Origin: Pleurocapsa sp. MO_226.B13
GTDB lineage: Bacteria > Cyanobacteriota > Cyanobacteriia > Cyanobacteriales > Xenococcaceae
Direction of reading: 5' to 3'
Assembly (NCBI GenBank): GCA_030064795.1
Contig: JASJEI010000042.1
Coordinates: 1-42,533, forward strand
DNA: 42,533 nt
The notes under the pieces are model-generated. The model saw only the letters and a list, made by a program, of their open reading frames with translations, had not been told where the DNA came from and did not search any database. The first letter of the stretch is position 1; each line of letters starts with the position of its first letter. The position numbers and the translations under genes were made by a program. Positions 23,565 through 31,605 of the stretch are shown here, piece after piece.

Positions 23565-26501
23565 ATGGTTTCCATCCGATTGAAACCAGCTATGAAGAAA
23601 ATTCTGATTTTAACTTCAAATCCCAGACATGACCTCAATTTAGAGCGAGAAATCAAAGACTTGCAGAATGTGATCAAACGCTCGAAAAACCAGTCTCAAT
23701 TCGAGACGAAGTTTGAGCCAGAAGTCCATCCAGAAGAGTTGCAAGATTTATTCTTAGAGCACGAGCCACGAATTGTTCATTTTTGTGGTCACGGAACTGG
23801 AGAGCAAGGTTTTGTACTACAGAATCAAGCGGGACAGGAACAGCTAGTTAGTACAGAAGCTCTATCTAATCTGTTTGAGCTGGTTGAGAAGGAGGTTGAG
23901 TGCGTTTTGCTCAATGCTTGCTATAGCCAAGTCCAAGCTAATGCGATTGTTCAACATATTAACTATGTGGTGGGCATGAGTCATGAGATCTCAGACGATG
24001 CAGCAATTATTTTTGCCACAGGTTTTTATCGAGCGTTAGGCTGGGGGAAATCGATTGAGGAGTCTTACCAGTGGGGTCGCAATGCGATTCAAATTCAGTT
24101 TGCCCAGGCTAATAATTCTCGTTTCCGTAGTCCTGAAGCAAGTCGCCAGCTTATAGCTGTCGATGTTGCCGAGCAAGTTGTCATTCCCGAAGACTTAAAA
24201 CCCGTTCTGAAGAAGAAGTCCCCTCTGACTCCTTTTCCAGAAGAAGTGACCTCCACTCCCTCAGTTGATTATCCAAATTTGTCTACCCCATCCGATTTTC
24301 CCCCCGAACTGCTCACAGCACTTCAAGAGGAAGAGCGTTACAAGGGATATCGAGAGCAGGCAAGAGAGACTTGGGATCATTTGGGGCAAGCTAGTGCGCT
24401 TCGCCAACCCTTAACTCAGAACGAATATCGTCAGCGCAAAACTTTATTAAACAAAGTCAAGAGATTCTGGATAGAAGGTTTTCTCAAGCCTTCTCTCTAT
24501 GCTAATACTGCCATTAACCTCGACTGGAAAACCAATCCAGATGCGGTGCTTCGGCCCTTTGAGGTCACGGAAGAGATCCCAGTCGATTTGGATGAGTCTT
24601 TTGAAGGACTACAACCAACCAAACTCTTGAATCAAACTGGACTGGGCAAAACTCTGTTAATTTTGGGTGAACCTGGTTCGGGAAAAACGATTACTCTGTT
24701 GCAATTAGCTCAAAAACTAGTCAATCAAACCGCACGAGATTTAACCTTACCTATTCCCGTGGTGTTTAACCTATCTTCTTGGGGGCAAAAGCAGCAAGCG
24801 ATTGAAACATGGTTAATCGAAGAACTAAAAGACAAATATCAAGTTCCCATAACTTGGAGTGAGCCTTGGCTCAAACAAGAACAACTGATTTTACTCCTCG
24901 ATGGCTTAGATGAAGTCAGAAAAGAACAACGAAATGCTTGTGTTCGCGCTTTAAATCAATTTATCGCCACCCATAATACTACCGAGATAGTGGTTTGTAG
25001 TCGAGTCAAAGATTATGAAGCCCTCAGCGAAAGTTTACAACTCAGCAGTGCTATTTGCCTTAAACCCCTTTCCCCCAAACAAATAGATGGTTTTTTAACT
25101 AAAGCAGGGGATTCACTAGCTGGCTTAAAGACGCTGTTGCAGCAAGATCGAGAACTGGAACAATTTGCTCAAACTCCTTTGATTCTAAATATTATGAGCT
25201 TGGCTTATCAAGGTTGGTCAGTAGAGGATTTATTACGGGAGTTTCGCTCAACCGAACATCGTTACGAACATTTGTTTGATAGTTACATTGAGCGTATGTT
25301 ACGTCGTCGAGTAATTGGGCAATCAGAGCAAAATCATAATACACTCAATTATCCCCAGGCGAAAGTTTTGCATTGGCTCAGTTGGTTAGCAAAAACAATG
25401 GTCGATGAATCAAAAATAATTTTTTTGCTGGAGAAGATGCAACCAACCTTGCTTCAAAGTCGAAGTGAGAGAATAAGCTATCGAATTAGCAATTTTCTCT
25501 TGGGAGGGCTGAGTGGAGGACTGATTGGCGGGCTGATTGTCGGGCTGATTGTCGGGCTGATTGCTGGATTAAGTGGAGGGCTGATTGTCGGGCTGATTTT
25601 CGGGTTGATTGGAGGAGTAATTGCTGGGTTATCCAAAGAAATCACTATATTCGAGCAAATGAGTTGGTCATGGCAAAGGGCTAAGTCCAGGATTATTCAC
25701 AATGGGCTGATTGTCGGGCTGATTGTCGGGCTAAGTGTAGGGCTGAGTTTTGGTCTGAGTGAAGGTCTGAGTGTCGGGCTGAGTTTCGGTCTGATTGTCG
25801 GACTGATTAAAGGGCTGAGTAAAGGTCTGATAGTCGGGCTGATTGGAGGTCTAATTGGAGGGCTGATTGGGGGACTGAGTAGTGGATTGATTAGTGCAGA
25901 AGTAAAGCAGAAAACTGTTCCTAATCAAGGAATATGGAGTTCAGCTAAAAACGCCATAATTTTAGGGCTGATGTTTGGGTTGAGTTTTGGTTTGATTGGA
26001 GGGCTGAGTGAAGGGTTGATTGGCGGGTTGATGGTCGGGCTGAGTGAAGGGCTGATGGGAGGGCTGATTATCGGTCTGATTGTTGGGTTTAAATACGGTG
26101 GAGTTGCCTGTATCCAACACTTTAACCTCCGCCGAATCCTTTACCGTAAAGGTCACATTCCCTGGAATTACGCCAGCTTTCTCGACTACGCTTCAGAACG
26201 CCTGTTAATGAAAAAAGTGGGTGGTGGTTACGTCTTTTATCACCGTATGTTGATGGAACACTTTGCTCAAAGGGAGCGAGTATCTAGAGAACTCATTCCC
26301 GAAACTCCAAGACCAACTTCTCAACCTGTTGCCCAGGCTAAGACAAGAACCAAAGTTAGAGCGAGCAAGATTAGTAACCCTGTGCCTCAGTCTTCTAATC
26401 CTGTCCACAATTATCTTGTTTGTAGCAATTGCGCTTATCGAAATCCGATTAATGGTAAATTTTGTACCAAGTGTGGCAGGAAACTAATTCAGGGAAATTG
26501 A
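23565..26501 (+). CDS. CHAT protease-NACHT NTPase with glycine-zipper membrane repeats and zinc ribbon
   Basis: NLR-like protein of 978 residues. Domain order: a CHAT (caspase HetF-associated TPR) domain at about residues 10-180 with catalytic H76 in VHFCGHG and C119 in LLNACYS; a linker; a NACHT/STAND NTPase at about 360-560 with Walker A GEPGSGKT (368-375), Walker B LILLLDGLDEVR (441-452) and VCSR sensor (477-480); a helical region (560-645); three blocks of GLIx/GLSx tetrapeptides (648-690, 714-777, 801-840) putting Gly at every fourth position; and a C-terminal zinc ribbon (C953, C956, C967, C970). There is no TPR, WD40 or LRR sensor repeat. The start may be M10 (ATG 23592), since MKKILILTSNP is the usual CHAT opening. 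No HIP1 octamer was seen in the gene. The role is inferred as ligand-triggered oligomerisation, proteolysis and membrane disruption in defence or cell death. Confidence 0.88.
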   Translation: MVSIRLKPAMKKILILTSNPRHDLNLEREIKDLQNVIKRSKNQSQFETKFEPEVHPEELQDLFLEHEPRIVHFCGHGTGEQGFVLQNQAGQEQLVSTEALSNLFELVEKEVECVLLNACYSQVQANAIVQHINYVVGMSHEISDDAAIIFATGFYRALGWGKSIEESYQWGRNAIQIQFAQANNSRFRSPEASRQLIAVDVAEQVVIPEDLKPVLKKKSPLTPFPEEVTSTPSVDYPNLSTPSDFPPELLTALQEEERYKGYREQARETWDHLGQASALRQPLTQNEYRQRKTLLNKVKRFWIEGFLKPSLYANTAINLDWKTNPDAVLRPFEVTEEIPVDLDESFEGLQPTKLLNQTGLGKTLLILGEPGSGKTITLLQLAQKLVNQTARDLTLPIPVVFNLSSWGQKQQAIETWLIEELKDKYQVPITWSEPWLKQEQLILLLDGLDEVRKEQRNACVRALNQFIATHNTTEIVVCSRVKDYEALSESLQLSSAICLKPLSPKQIDGFLTKAGDSLAGLKTLLQQDRELEQFAQTPLILNIMSLAYQGWSVEDLLREFRSTEHRYEHLFDSYIERMLRRRVIGQSEQNHNTLNYPQAKVLHWLSWLAKTMVDESKIIFLLEKMQPTLLQSRSERISYRISNFLLGGLSGGLIGGLIVGLIVGLIAGLSGGLIVGLIFGLIGGVIAGLSKEITIFEQMSWSWQRAKSRIIHNGLIVGLIVGLSVGLSFGLSEGLSVGLSFGLIVGLIKGLSKGLIVGLIGGLIGGLIGGLSSGLISAEVKQKTVPNQGIWSSAKNAIILGLMFGLSFGLIGGLSEGLIGGLMVGLSEGLMGGLIIGLIVGFKYGGVACIQHFNLRRILYRKGHIPWNYASFLDYASERLLMKKVGGGYVFYHRMLMEHFAQRERVSRELIPETPRPTSQPVAQAKTRTKVRASKISNPVPQSSNPVHNYLVCSNCAYRNPINGKFCTKCGRKLIQGN
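25506..26084 (+). repeat. In-frame 12-bp coding repeats (GLIx/GLSx), three blocks
   Basis: Degenerate 12-bp units close to GGGCTGATTGTC run at 25506-25634, 25704-25895 and 25965-26084, each encoding one Gly-Leu-Ile/Ser-x tetrapeptide. Neighbouring units are nearly identical at DNA level, so slippage or unequal recombination can add or remove units without breaking the frame. Two non-repetitive segments containing charged and aromatic residues (about residues 691-713 and 778-800) separate the blocks. Confidence 0.92.
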
Positions 26502-26624
26502 GTAATATGTCGCCTTATTGATATACAACGTATTACTAATCTAGCGGGTTAAATTTAGGCGATCGAGTCCCAGAGCCAAAGGTTACTCTCCACCGCTATT
26601 GGACTTTGGACAAACAGCAAAATG

Positions 26625-26652
26625 ATTCGCGATTGGTATTCGCGAATTTTTT
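26625..26652 (+). terminator. Rho-independent terminator after the CHAT-NACHT gene
   Basis: ATTCGCGA (26625-26632), a 7-base loop, TCGCGAAT (26640-26647), then a T-run to 26652. It lies 124 bp after the CHAT-NACHT stop and before the transposase remnant. Confidence 0.75.
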
Positions 26653-26678
26653 CTCAATAATTAGCTTGATTATGATCC

Positions 26679-27261
26679 TTGGCGGGGCCAGACTGGTCAG
26701 AACGTTTAGAATTGCTCAATTTCATGATCTCAGAACTCAAACAGAGAGAAGACCAAGCTCATAAAGGGATTAGAGCTTTGAGAATCGCCTTATCGAATCA
26801 AAAAGAAGATTTATTAGCTTTTGCGCAAGTTCTCGACCAGAAACTTGCCGATATTGCCCATAAGTTTAAGATTTCTCTGTCTCAGGTACGACAAGTCTGT
26901 TTGTTAATGAAGAAGTCTCTTTCCACCAATGTCTATTGGCAAAAATGGAATCAACTCTACCAGCAACTTTCAGATAAATTCCTCTCGGTGAAGGAAGCGG
27001 TGGAATCAGCGATGAAATCAACCTACAGAGCCAGTTCTTTAGTTGAAAACCGAAGGTTCTCGACTCAGAAACTACTTTTTCTTGAGAAAGCACCTGAATT
27101 CTGATTATCTTGACCTTCTCAGGTTTTTTCTGAATCATCGCACCTTCAGGTCAAGCCGTGTTCTGGAAAGAGTTGGCAAAAGTCCCACGGAATTGATGAC
27201 AGGAAAAAAACATCCACATTGGTTAGAATTATTGGGATTTGACCTTTTTCAACGAGCCTGA
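26679..27261 (+). pseudogene. Frameshifted, 5'-truncated transposase remnant
   Basis: Two adjacent frames read as one broken protein. The first (from TTG 26679, 141 codons) includes GPDWSERLELLNFMISELKQ and coiled helical sequence up to YRASSLVEN. The second (frame of 27043-27261) continues as SRLRNYFFLRKHL, LDLLRFFLNHRTFRSSR and ERVGKSPTELMTGKKHPHW. The phrases SSLVEN-x-NSRLRNYFF and RVGKSPxELxTGxxHPHWLELLG resemble the C-terminal end of DDE-type transposases, so the indel lies near 27045. The N-terminal catalytic part is missing, and a stop codon lies just upstream of the TTG. No terminal inverted repeats were identified. The IS family is not assigned; recognition is from sequence style only. 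Confidence 0.6.
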
Positions 27262-27387
27262 AAATCAAGCTTCTATAGCAATATGTTTGTTCTATCAGCT
27301 AAGTTCCAACTTGGCTTAATTTGATCGGCAAACTGTTACCCAAAATACCCCGTTTTTGAACGACGCCCTTTCTGCTCTGAAAATGCT

Positions 27388-27404
27388 ACCAAGTACCTTG
27401 GTAA
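27388..27404 (-). terminator. Short hairpin downstream of the GGDEF-EAL gene
   Basis: TACCAAG (27388-27394), 3-base loop, CTTGGTA (27398-27404). On the minus strand it follows the REC-GGDEF-EAL stop by about 30 bp, but only a short ATTTTC follows, so termination would be weak. Confidence 0.4.
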
Positions 27405-27435
27405 TAAGCCGTGAAGCTGAAAACTTCTGCCTTCT

Positions 27436-29277
27436 TTATGCAGTTTGAGGATATTGAGCTAATAATGCTTCGACATCTTGAGGGGTTAGAGGTTTGGCAA
27501 ACAAAAATCCTTGACCCAACTCACAACCGAGATCCTTGAGTTGCTTAAGTTGCTGGGCTGTTTCTACTCCCTCGGAAATAGCATCCATGCCGAGGGTTTT
27601 TGCCAGAGTAATGATCAGTCGCACAATTTCAAAGTTTTCTATATCAGAATTCATTTGCTCGATAAAAGAGCGGTCTATTTTGAGATTATCAATCGGGAAA
27701 CGGCGTAAATAACTCAAAGAAGAATAACCCGTACCAAAATCATCAATACTTAGTTTGATATTTCTATTTCTAATTTGATTGAGGGTTTTTTGGACGCTTC
27801 CCCCTGGTTCGATCAAGACGCTTTCGGTAATTTCTAATCCTAGAGAATTGCCATCTAAACCAGTCTCTTGGAGAATTTCGTCTAATTTATCGATAAACAG
27901 CGGTTCTTGTAGTTGTTGGCTGGCTAAATTGATACTCATCTTCAACGAAGCTACCTGCGGATTGAAAGCAAATTCTTGTTGCCATTGCTGTAGTTGTTGG
28001 CAAGCCTCTCTAAGTAACCATTCACCGATGTCTAAAATCAATCCCGTATCTTCGGCAATCGGAATAAATTCTACGGGAGAGATAAAACCTCTAGTGGGAT
28101 GCTGCCAACGAATTAAGGCTTCAAAACCGACCAAAGTACTATTATCCAAAGAGATAATTGGTTGATAGTGCAGCACAAATTCATTGCGTTGTATCGCCAG
28201 GCGCAAGCTGTTTTCTAACTCCACTTGCTTAATCGCTTCGTGGTACATTGCCCGATCGAAGATTTCATAACGTGCCTTACCTTTGTTTTTTGCCCGATAC
28301 ATAGCAATATCCGCATCGCGCAGGATGTCGGTAGCATTTTTGTAACCAGTAGAGCTAAATACGATCCCAATGCTGGCGGTAGTAAAAATTTTCTGACCTT
28401 TGAAATTAAATGGCGATCGCAACTTTTGTTGGATGCGATCGCCGATCGTGGTGGCATCTTGAGGGCCTCTAATCCCATCTAATAAGATGACAAATTCATC
28501 TCCCCCCAGTCGGGCGACAATATCGCTTTCCCGCAAACATTCCTTAAGCAATTTCGATACCGCCACCAGCAACCGATCGCCAACCAAATGACCCAAACTA
28601 TCGTTGACGATTTTAAAGCGATCGAGATCGATAAACAACAAAGCATACATATAGCCAGGATTGCGTTTGGTATGCTCGATGGTAAATTCAATCCTTTGCA
28701 TTAAAAGAGTCCGATTGGGCAAACCCGTCAAACCATCGTGAAGAGCATCGTATGCCAATCTCTGTTGAACCCGCTGACGTTCGTTAATTTCACGACGCAG
28801 TTTTTGTACGGCAGATTCTAGTTCCAGAGTGCGTTGTTCGACTCTCTTTTCTAGTTCTTGATTCAATTTAGATATCTGAGCTTTAGCTAGTTGTAGGGAA
28901 ATTTGGTTTTTGACTCGAACTAAGACTTCTTTTACCTGGATGGGTTTGCTGATATAGTCTACCCCTCCTACTTCAAATGCCCTAACCTTGTCTAAAATGT
29001 TGTCCAAGGCACTGAGGAAGATCACGGGAATATTGCGCGTCTGTTCGTTAGCTTTAAGCTTTTGACAAACCTCATAACCATCTAGATCGGGCATTTTGAT
29101 ATCTAGCAAAATTAAGTCGGGAAGAATTGTACTTGCTCCCCGTAGTGCTGTCGCACCATTTTTGGCACAACGTACCTGATAGCCTTGTTGGGTAAGGGTA
29201 GTTGAGAGGATTTGTAGGTTATCAGCTACGTCATCTACAACTAAAATGCTAATTTGCTTGCTTGCCTCAGAAATCAT
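27436..29277 (-). CDS. REC-GGDEF-EAL cyclic-di-GMP response regulator
   Basis: Response regulator of 613 residues controlling cyclic-di-GMP. REC (about 8-125) has D15-D16 and phospho-acceptor D59 in LILLDIKMPDLDGYEV. A coiled coil (about 130-170) leads to GGDEF with active-site G258-F262 (ARLGGDEFVILL) and an intact inhibitory I-site RESD at 249-252. The EAL domain has E386-L388 in FEALIRWQHP, plus LEITESV, IDDFGTGYSSL, KIDRSFI and the SEGVET loop, so the known metal and substrate ligands all look present. Both synthesis and hydrolysis are therefore possible. It lies 42 bp downstream of the hybrid kinase gene on the same strand, a probable phosphorelay pair controlling attachment, motility or aggregation. 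Confidence 0.94.
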   Translation of the reverse strand: MISEASKQISILVVDDVADNLQILSTTLTQQGYQVRCAKNGATALRGASTILPDLILLDIKMPDLDGYEVCQKLKANEQTRNIPVIFLSALDNILDKVRAFEVGGVDYISKPIQVKEVLVRVKNQISLQLAKAQISKLNQELEKRVEQRTLELESAVQKLRREINERQRVQQRLAYDALHDGLTGLPNRTLLMQRIEFTIEHTKRNPGYMYALLFIDLDRFKIVNDSLGHLVGDRLLVAVSKLLKECLRESDIVARLGGDEFVILLDGIRGPQDATTIGDRIQQKLRSPFNFKGQKIFTTASIGIVFSSTGYKNATDILRDADIAMYRAKNKGKARYEIFDRAMYHEAIKQVELENSLRLAIQRNEFVLHYQPIISLDNSTLVGFEALIRWQHPTRGFISPVEFIPIAEDTGLILDIGEWLLREACQQLQQWQQEFAFNPQVASLKMSINLASQQLQEPLFIDKLDEILQETGLDGNSLGLEITESVLIEPGGSVQKTLNQIRNRNIKLSIDDFGTGYSSLSYLRRFPIDNLKIDRSFIEQMNSDIENFEIVRLIITLAKTLGMDAISEGVETAQQLKQLKDLGCELGQGFLFAKPLTPQDVEALLAQYPQTA

Positions 29278-29319
29278 GGTTGTTTCCCATTCGGTGGTAT
29301 AGATTAAAGGTGTGTTTGG

Positions 29320-31605
29320 TTATTTATTTTTACTCTGTCTAACTAAGCCAAGAATTTTGTCAAAATCAAATTTGTCAACTTGCTTTTGGAGTGCATCTTT
29401 TAAATCTGAATGTTGTGGCGGAATCTGTTGCAACAATTGTGTTATTAAATCTCGATCTAAAGTGTTGGCAGCATCCTCTACCTGAGTTAACCAACTATCG
29501 GGCATGATCTTCAAATCCTCAGAAGTAAGTTTGTAACTAGTAGGGGTTAAGTTAGGAGTTGATTGGTAGGTATAGCGCACGCCTAAATGTTGGGCTATTT
29601 TACTAAAGATAGTATTTTCCGAAAAAGGTTTACCGACAAAATCATCACAGCCAGCAGCTAAAAATAGCGATCGCTCTTCTTCTAGGGTACTGGCGGTTAA
29701 TGCCACGATCGGAGGACTGGGAGTTTGAGAGTAATAGGATTTAATTCGTTCTGTCGCCTCGTAGCCATTCATGACTGGCATTCTAATATCCATCCAAATC
29801 ATATGGGGATGCCAACGCAACCATACATCTATTGCTTCTTTGCCGTTAACAGCCTCCTGGACTTTAAACCCAATTGGTTCTAGTATGTGGAGCATAATTT
29901 TGCGATTGGTCTTAGAATCATCTACAACTAAAATGCGATACTCAGGCTGTCCTGGTTCTAAACCAGTCACTTTTTTGGGAGTAGAGAGAATTTCTAGCTT
30001 TTGGGGGGGAATATTAACTTCAGTCTGGATGTCTAAGCGAAAGGTTATCCCCCCTGCGAGATTATTACTGACAGTAAGATCTCCACCCATCAATTGAGCT
30101 AATCGACGGCTAATCGGTAAACTCAAAGAACTGTGTTCGGGAGATTTCCATTTTTGACGCACGCTAACGGAGGGATCGAACAGGGTTTCTACTTGTTCGC
30201 GATCGATCGTACAATTGGTACTTTCTATTTCAAAATAAATGTTAACTTTGTCGTGGGTTTGAAGTTGGTTGCCTAGAGTTGAGTCACAGCTAGCAACTCT
30301 AACGATTACTTGTCCTGCTTGGGTATATCTTATGGAGTAATCGACCGAATTTAGCAAAATTTGGCGCAATCGACCCTCGTCGATACAGATATTTTGAGGC
30401 AAATTTTCTTCTCTAATTAGAGAAAATTCTAAACCCTGACTATCAGCTTTCAGCCTGAAGCTTCGCTCGATATTGTCCAGCCAAGCAGCAAAATCAAAGC
30501 TATTTTGTTCTAAGCTAAAGCGGTTGGTTTCCATCTTAGAGAGATCTACCACATCATTAATTATGGACAGCAGACGCTTCCCACTACGATTGATGATCAC
30601 CATGTTTTCTAGTTGCGATCGCGTCATTGAAGATTCGTGCTGCATAATTTGGGCAAATCCCAAGATCGCATTGAGAGGCGATCGCAATTCGTGACTCATA
30701 TCCGCCAAGAGAGGACTTTGAATACAGCGATCGGCTGATTCTGTCTGTCGTGCCGATGTTGCTAGTCGCTCGGCAATTCGATCTAGACAAGCTTCTAAAA
30801 CTTTTAATTCTTCTATGGGCAGATCTCTGGAAGTATCGACTTGTGAAGAGTTATGCTGACCTTTAGCGATCGCTGAAGCGGTTTTGCTTAAACTTTTAAT
30901 CGAAAGAGCTACCCAGACATAGATAATAACACCCAAAATAGTAGTCGGCAGAAGATATGCTTGATATCCCAGACTCTGTTTACTCGTCTGTGGGACTGTA
31001 TCATCGGGTAGCAACTCTGCTTCGGGAATGGTGACAATCGATAACCAATTTAAACCCAACTTTTGATTATTCCAGGGAATGACCCGTCCCTTGATAGTTG
31101 TTTGTTGCGTTTCTAAGTCAAATTGCTGAATTTGCTTAATATTTGACAAATTGCCAAATTGGTTTCTAAGATGGGTCAAAATATCTTGAATGGCGATAGA
31201 TGAAAAATAATCTTGCTGTCTATGATTACTACCAATCACTACACCATTGCGATCGACGAGGGCGATTTTTGCCGAGAAATCCACCTCGGTTTGCAGCAGG
31301 TGTTTGTTGACAGATTGAGTCAGGAGTTTCGGATTAGAAGCGTCTAAATTGAGGTTTTCCCCGATTATTTCCTCAGATAGATTGGCTAAAGTGCGATTGC
31401 TCAAACTGATTGAATATTTTGTGATTACATTATTTAGATCTTTTTTGGTCTGACGAGCTGAAGAATATTCTACCAAGCTAAAAACAATGAGAACATTAAG
31501 GATAAATGGAGTTGTAAGCAGCAGCCATAAAGGTATCCGCCTGATTCCATGAAACCATCGACTTGTACGTCTTTTTAATTGTCTGGTTCTAAGTTGGAAT
31601 TTCAT
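29320..31605 (-). CDS. Hybrid histidine kinase with degenerate ATP-binding domain, C-terminal REC
   Basis: Membrane hybrid of 761 residues. TM1 (about 24-44) and TM2 (about 214-235) bracket a Cache-like periplasmic sensor; an HAMP-like linker follows. HisKA has H305 in ADMSHELRSPLNAILGFAQ, and REC has D606 in MIWMDIRMPVMNGYEA. The HATPase-like domain between them is eroded: the N-box position of LLNLLGNAIKFT reads LLNSVDYSIRYT (catalytic Asn lost), the G1 box reads STNCTI instead of DTGIGI, and the G2 box reads HSSLSLPI instead of GTGLGLAI, while surrounding fold residues such as ISRRLAQLMGGDL are kept. So H305 and D606 are intact but self-phosphorylation is unlikely; it may accept phosphate from another kinase or act as a phosphatase. 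A C-terminal helical extension resembles an HPt remnant but lacks a clear His motif. Confidence 0.88.
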   Translation of the reverse strand: MKFQLRTRQLKRRTSRWFHGIRRIPLWLLLTTPFILNVLIVFSLVEYSSARQTKKDLNNVITKYSISLSNRTLANLSEEIIGENLNLDASNPKLLTQSVNKHLLQTEVDFSAKIALVDRNGVVIGSNHRQQDYFSSIAIQDILTHLRNQFGNLSNIKQIQQFDLETQQTTIKGRVIPWNNQKLGLNWLSIVTIPEAELLPDDTVPQTSKQSLGYQAYLLPTTILGVIIYVWVALSIKSLSKTASAIAKGQHNSSQVDTSRDLPIEELKVLEACLDRIAERLATSARQTESADRCIQSPLLADMSHELRSPLNAILGFAQIMQHESSMTRSQLENMVIINRSGKRLLSIINDVVDLSKMETNRFSLEQNSFDFAAWLDNIERSFRLKADSQGLEFSLIREENLPQNICIDEGRLRQILLNSVDYSIRYTQAGQVIVRVASCDSTLGNQLQTHDKVNIYFEIESTNCTIDREQVETLFDPSVSVRQKWKSPEHSSLSLPISRRLAQLMGGDLTVSNNLAGGITFRLDIQTEVNIPPQKLEILSTPKKVTGLEPGQPEYRILVVDDSKTNRKIMLHILEPIGFKVQEAVNGKEAIDVWLRWHPHMIWMDIRMPVMNGYEATERIKSYYSQTPSPPIVALTASTLEEERSLFLAAGCDDFVGKPFSENTIFSKIAQHLGVRYTYQSTPNLTPTSYKLTSEDLKIMPDSWLTQVEDAANTLDRDLITQLLQQIPPQHSDLKDALQKQVDKFDFDKILGLVRQSKNK

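Noticed and set aside
25962..26156. Minus-strand frame rich in Gln-Pro and Asn-Gln-Pro repeats
   Set aside because: It is the antisense shadow of the GLIx coding repeats; the + strand frame has complete flanking domains.
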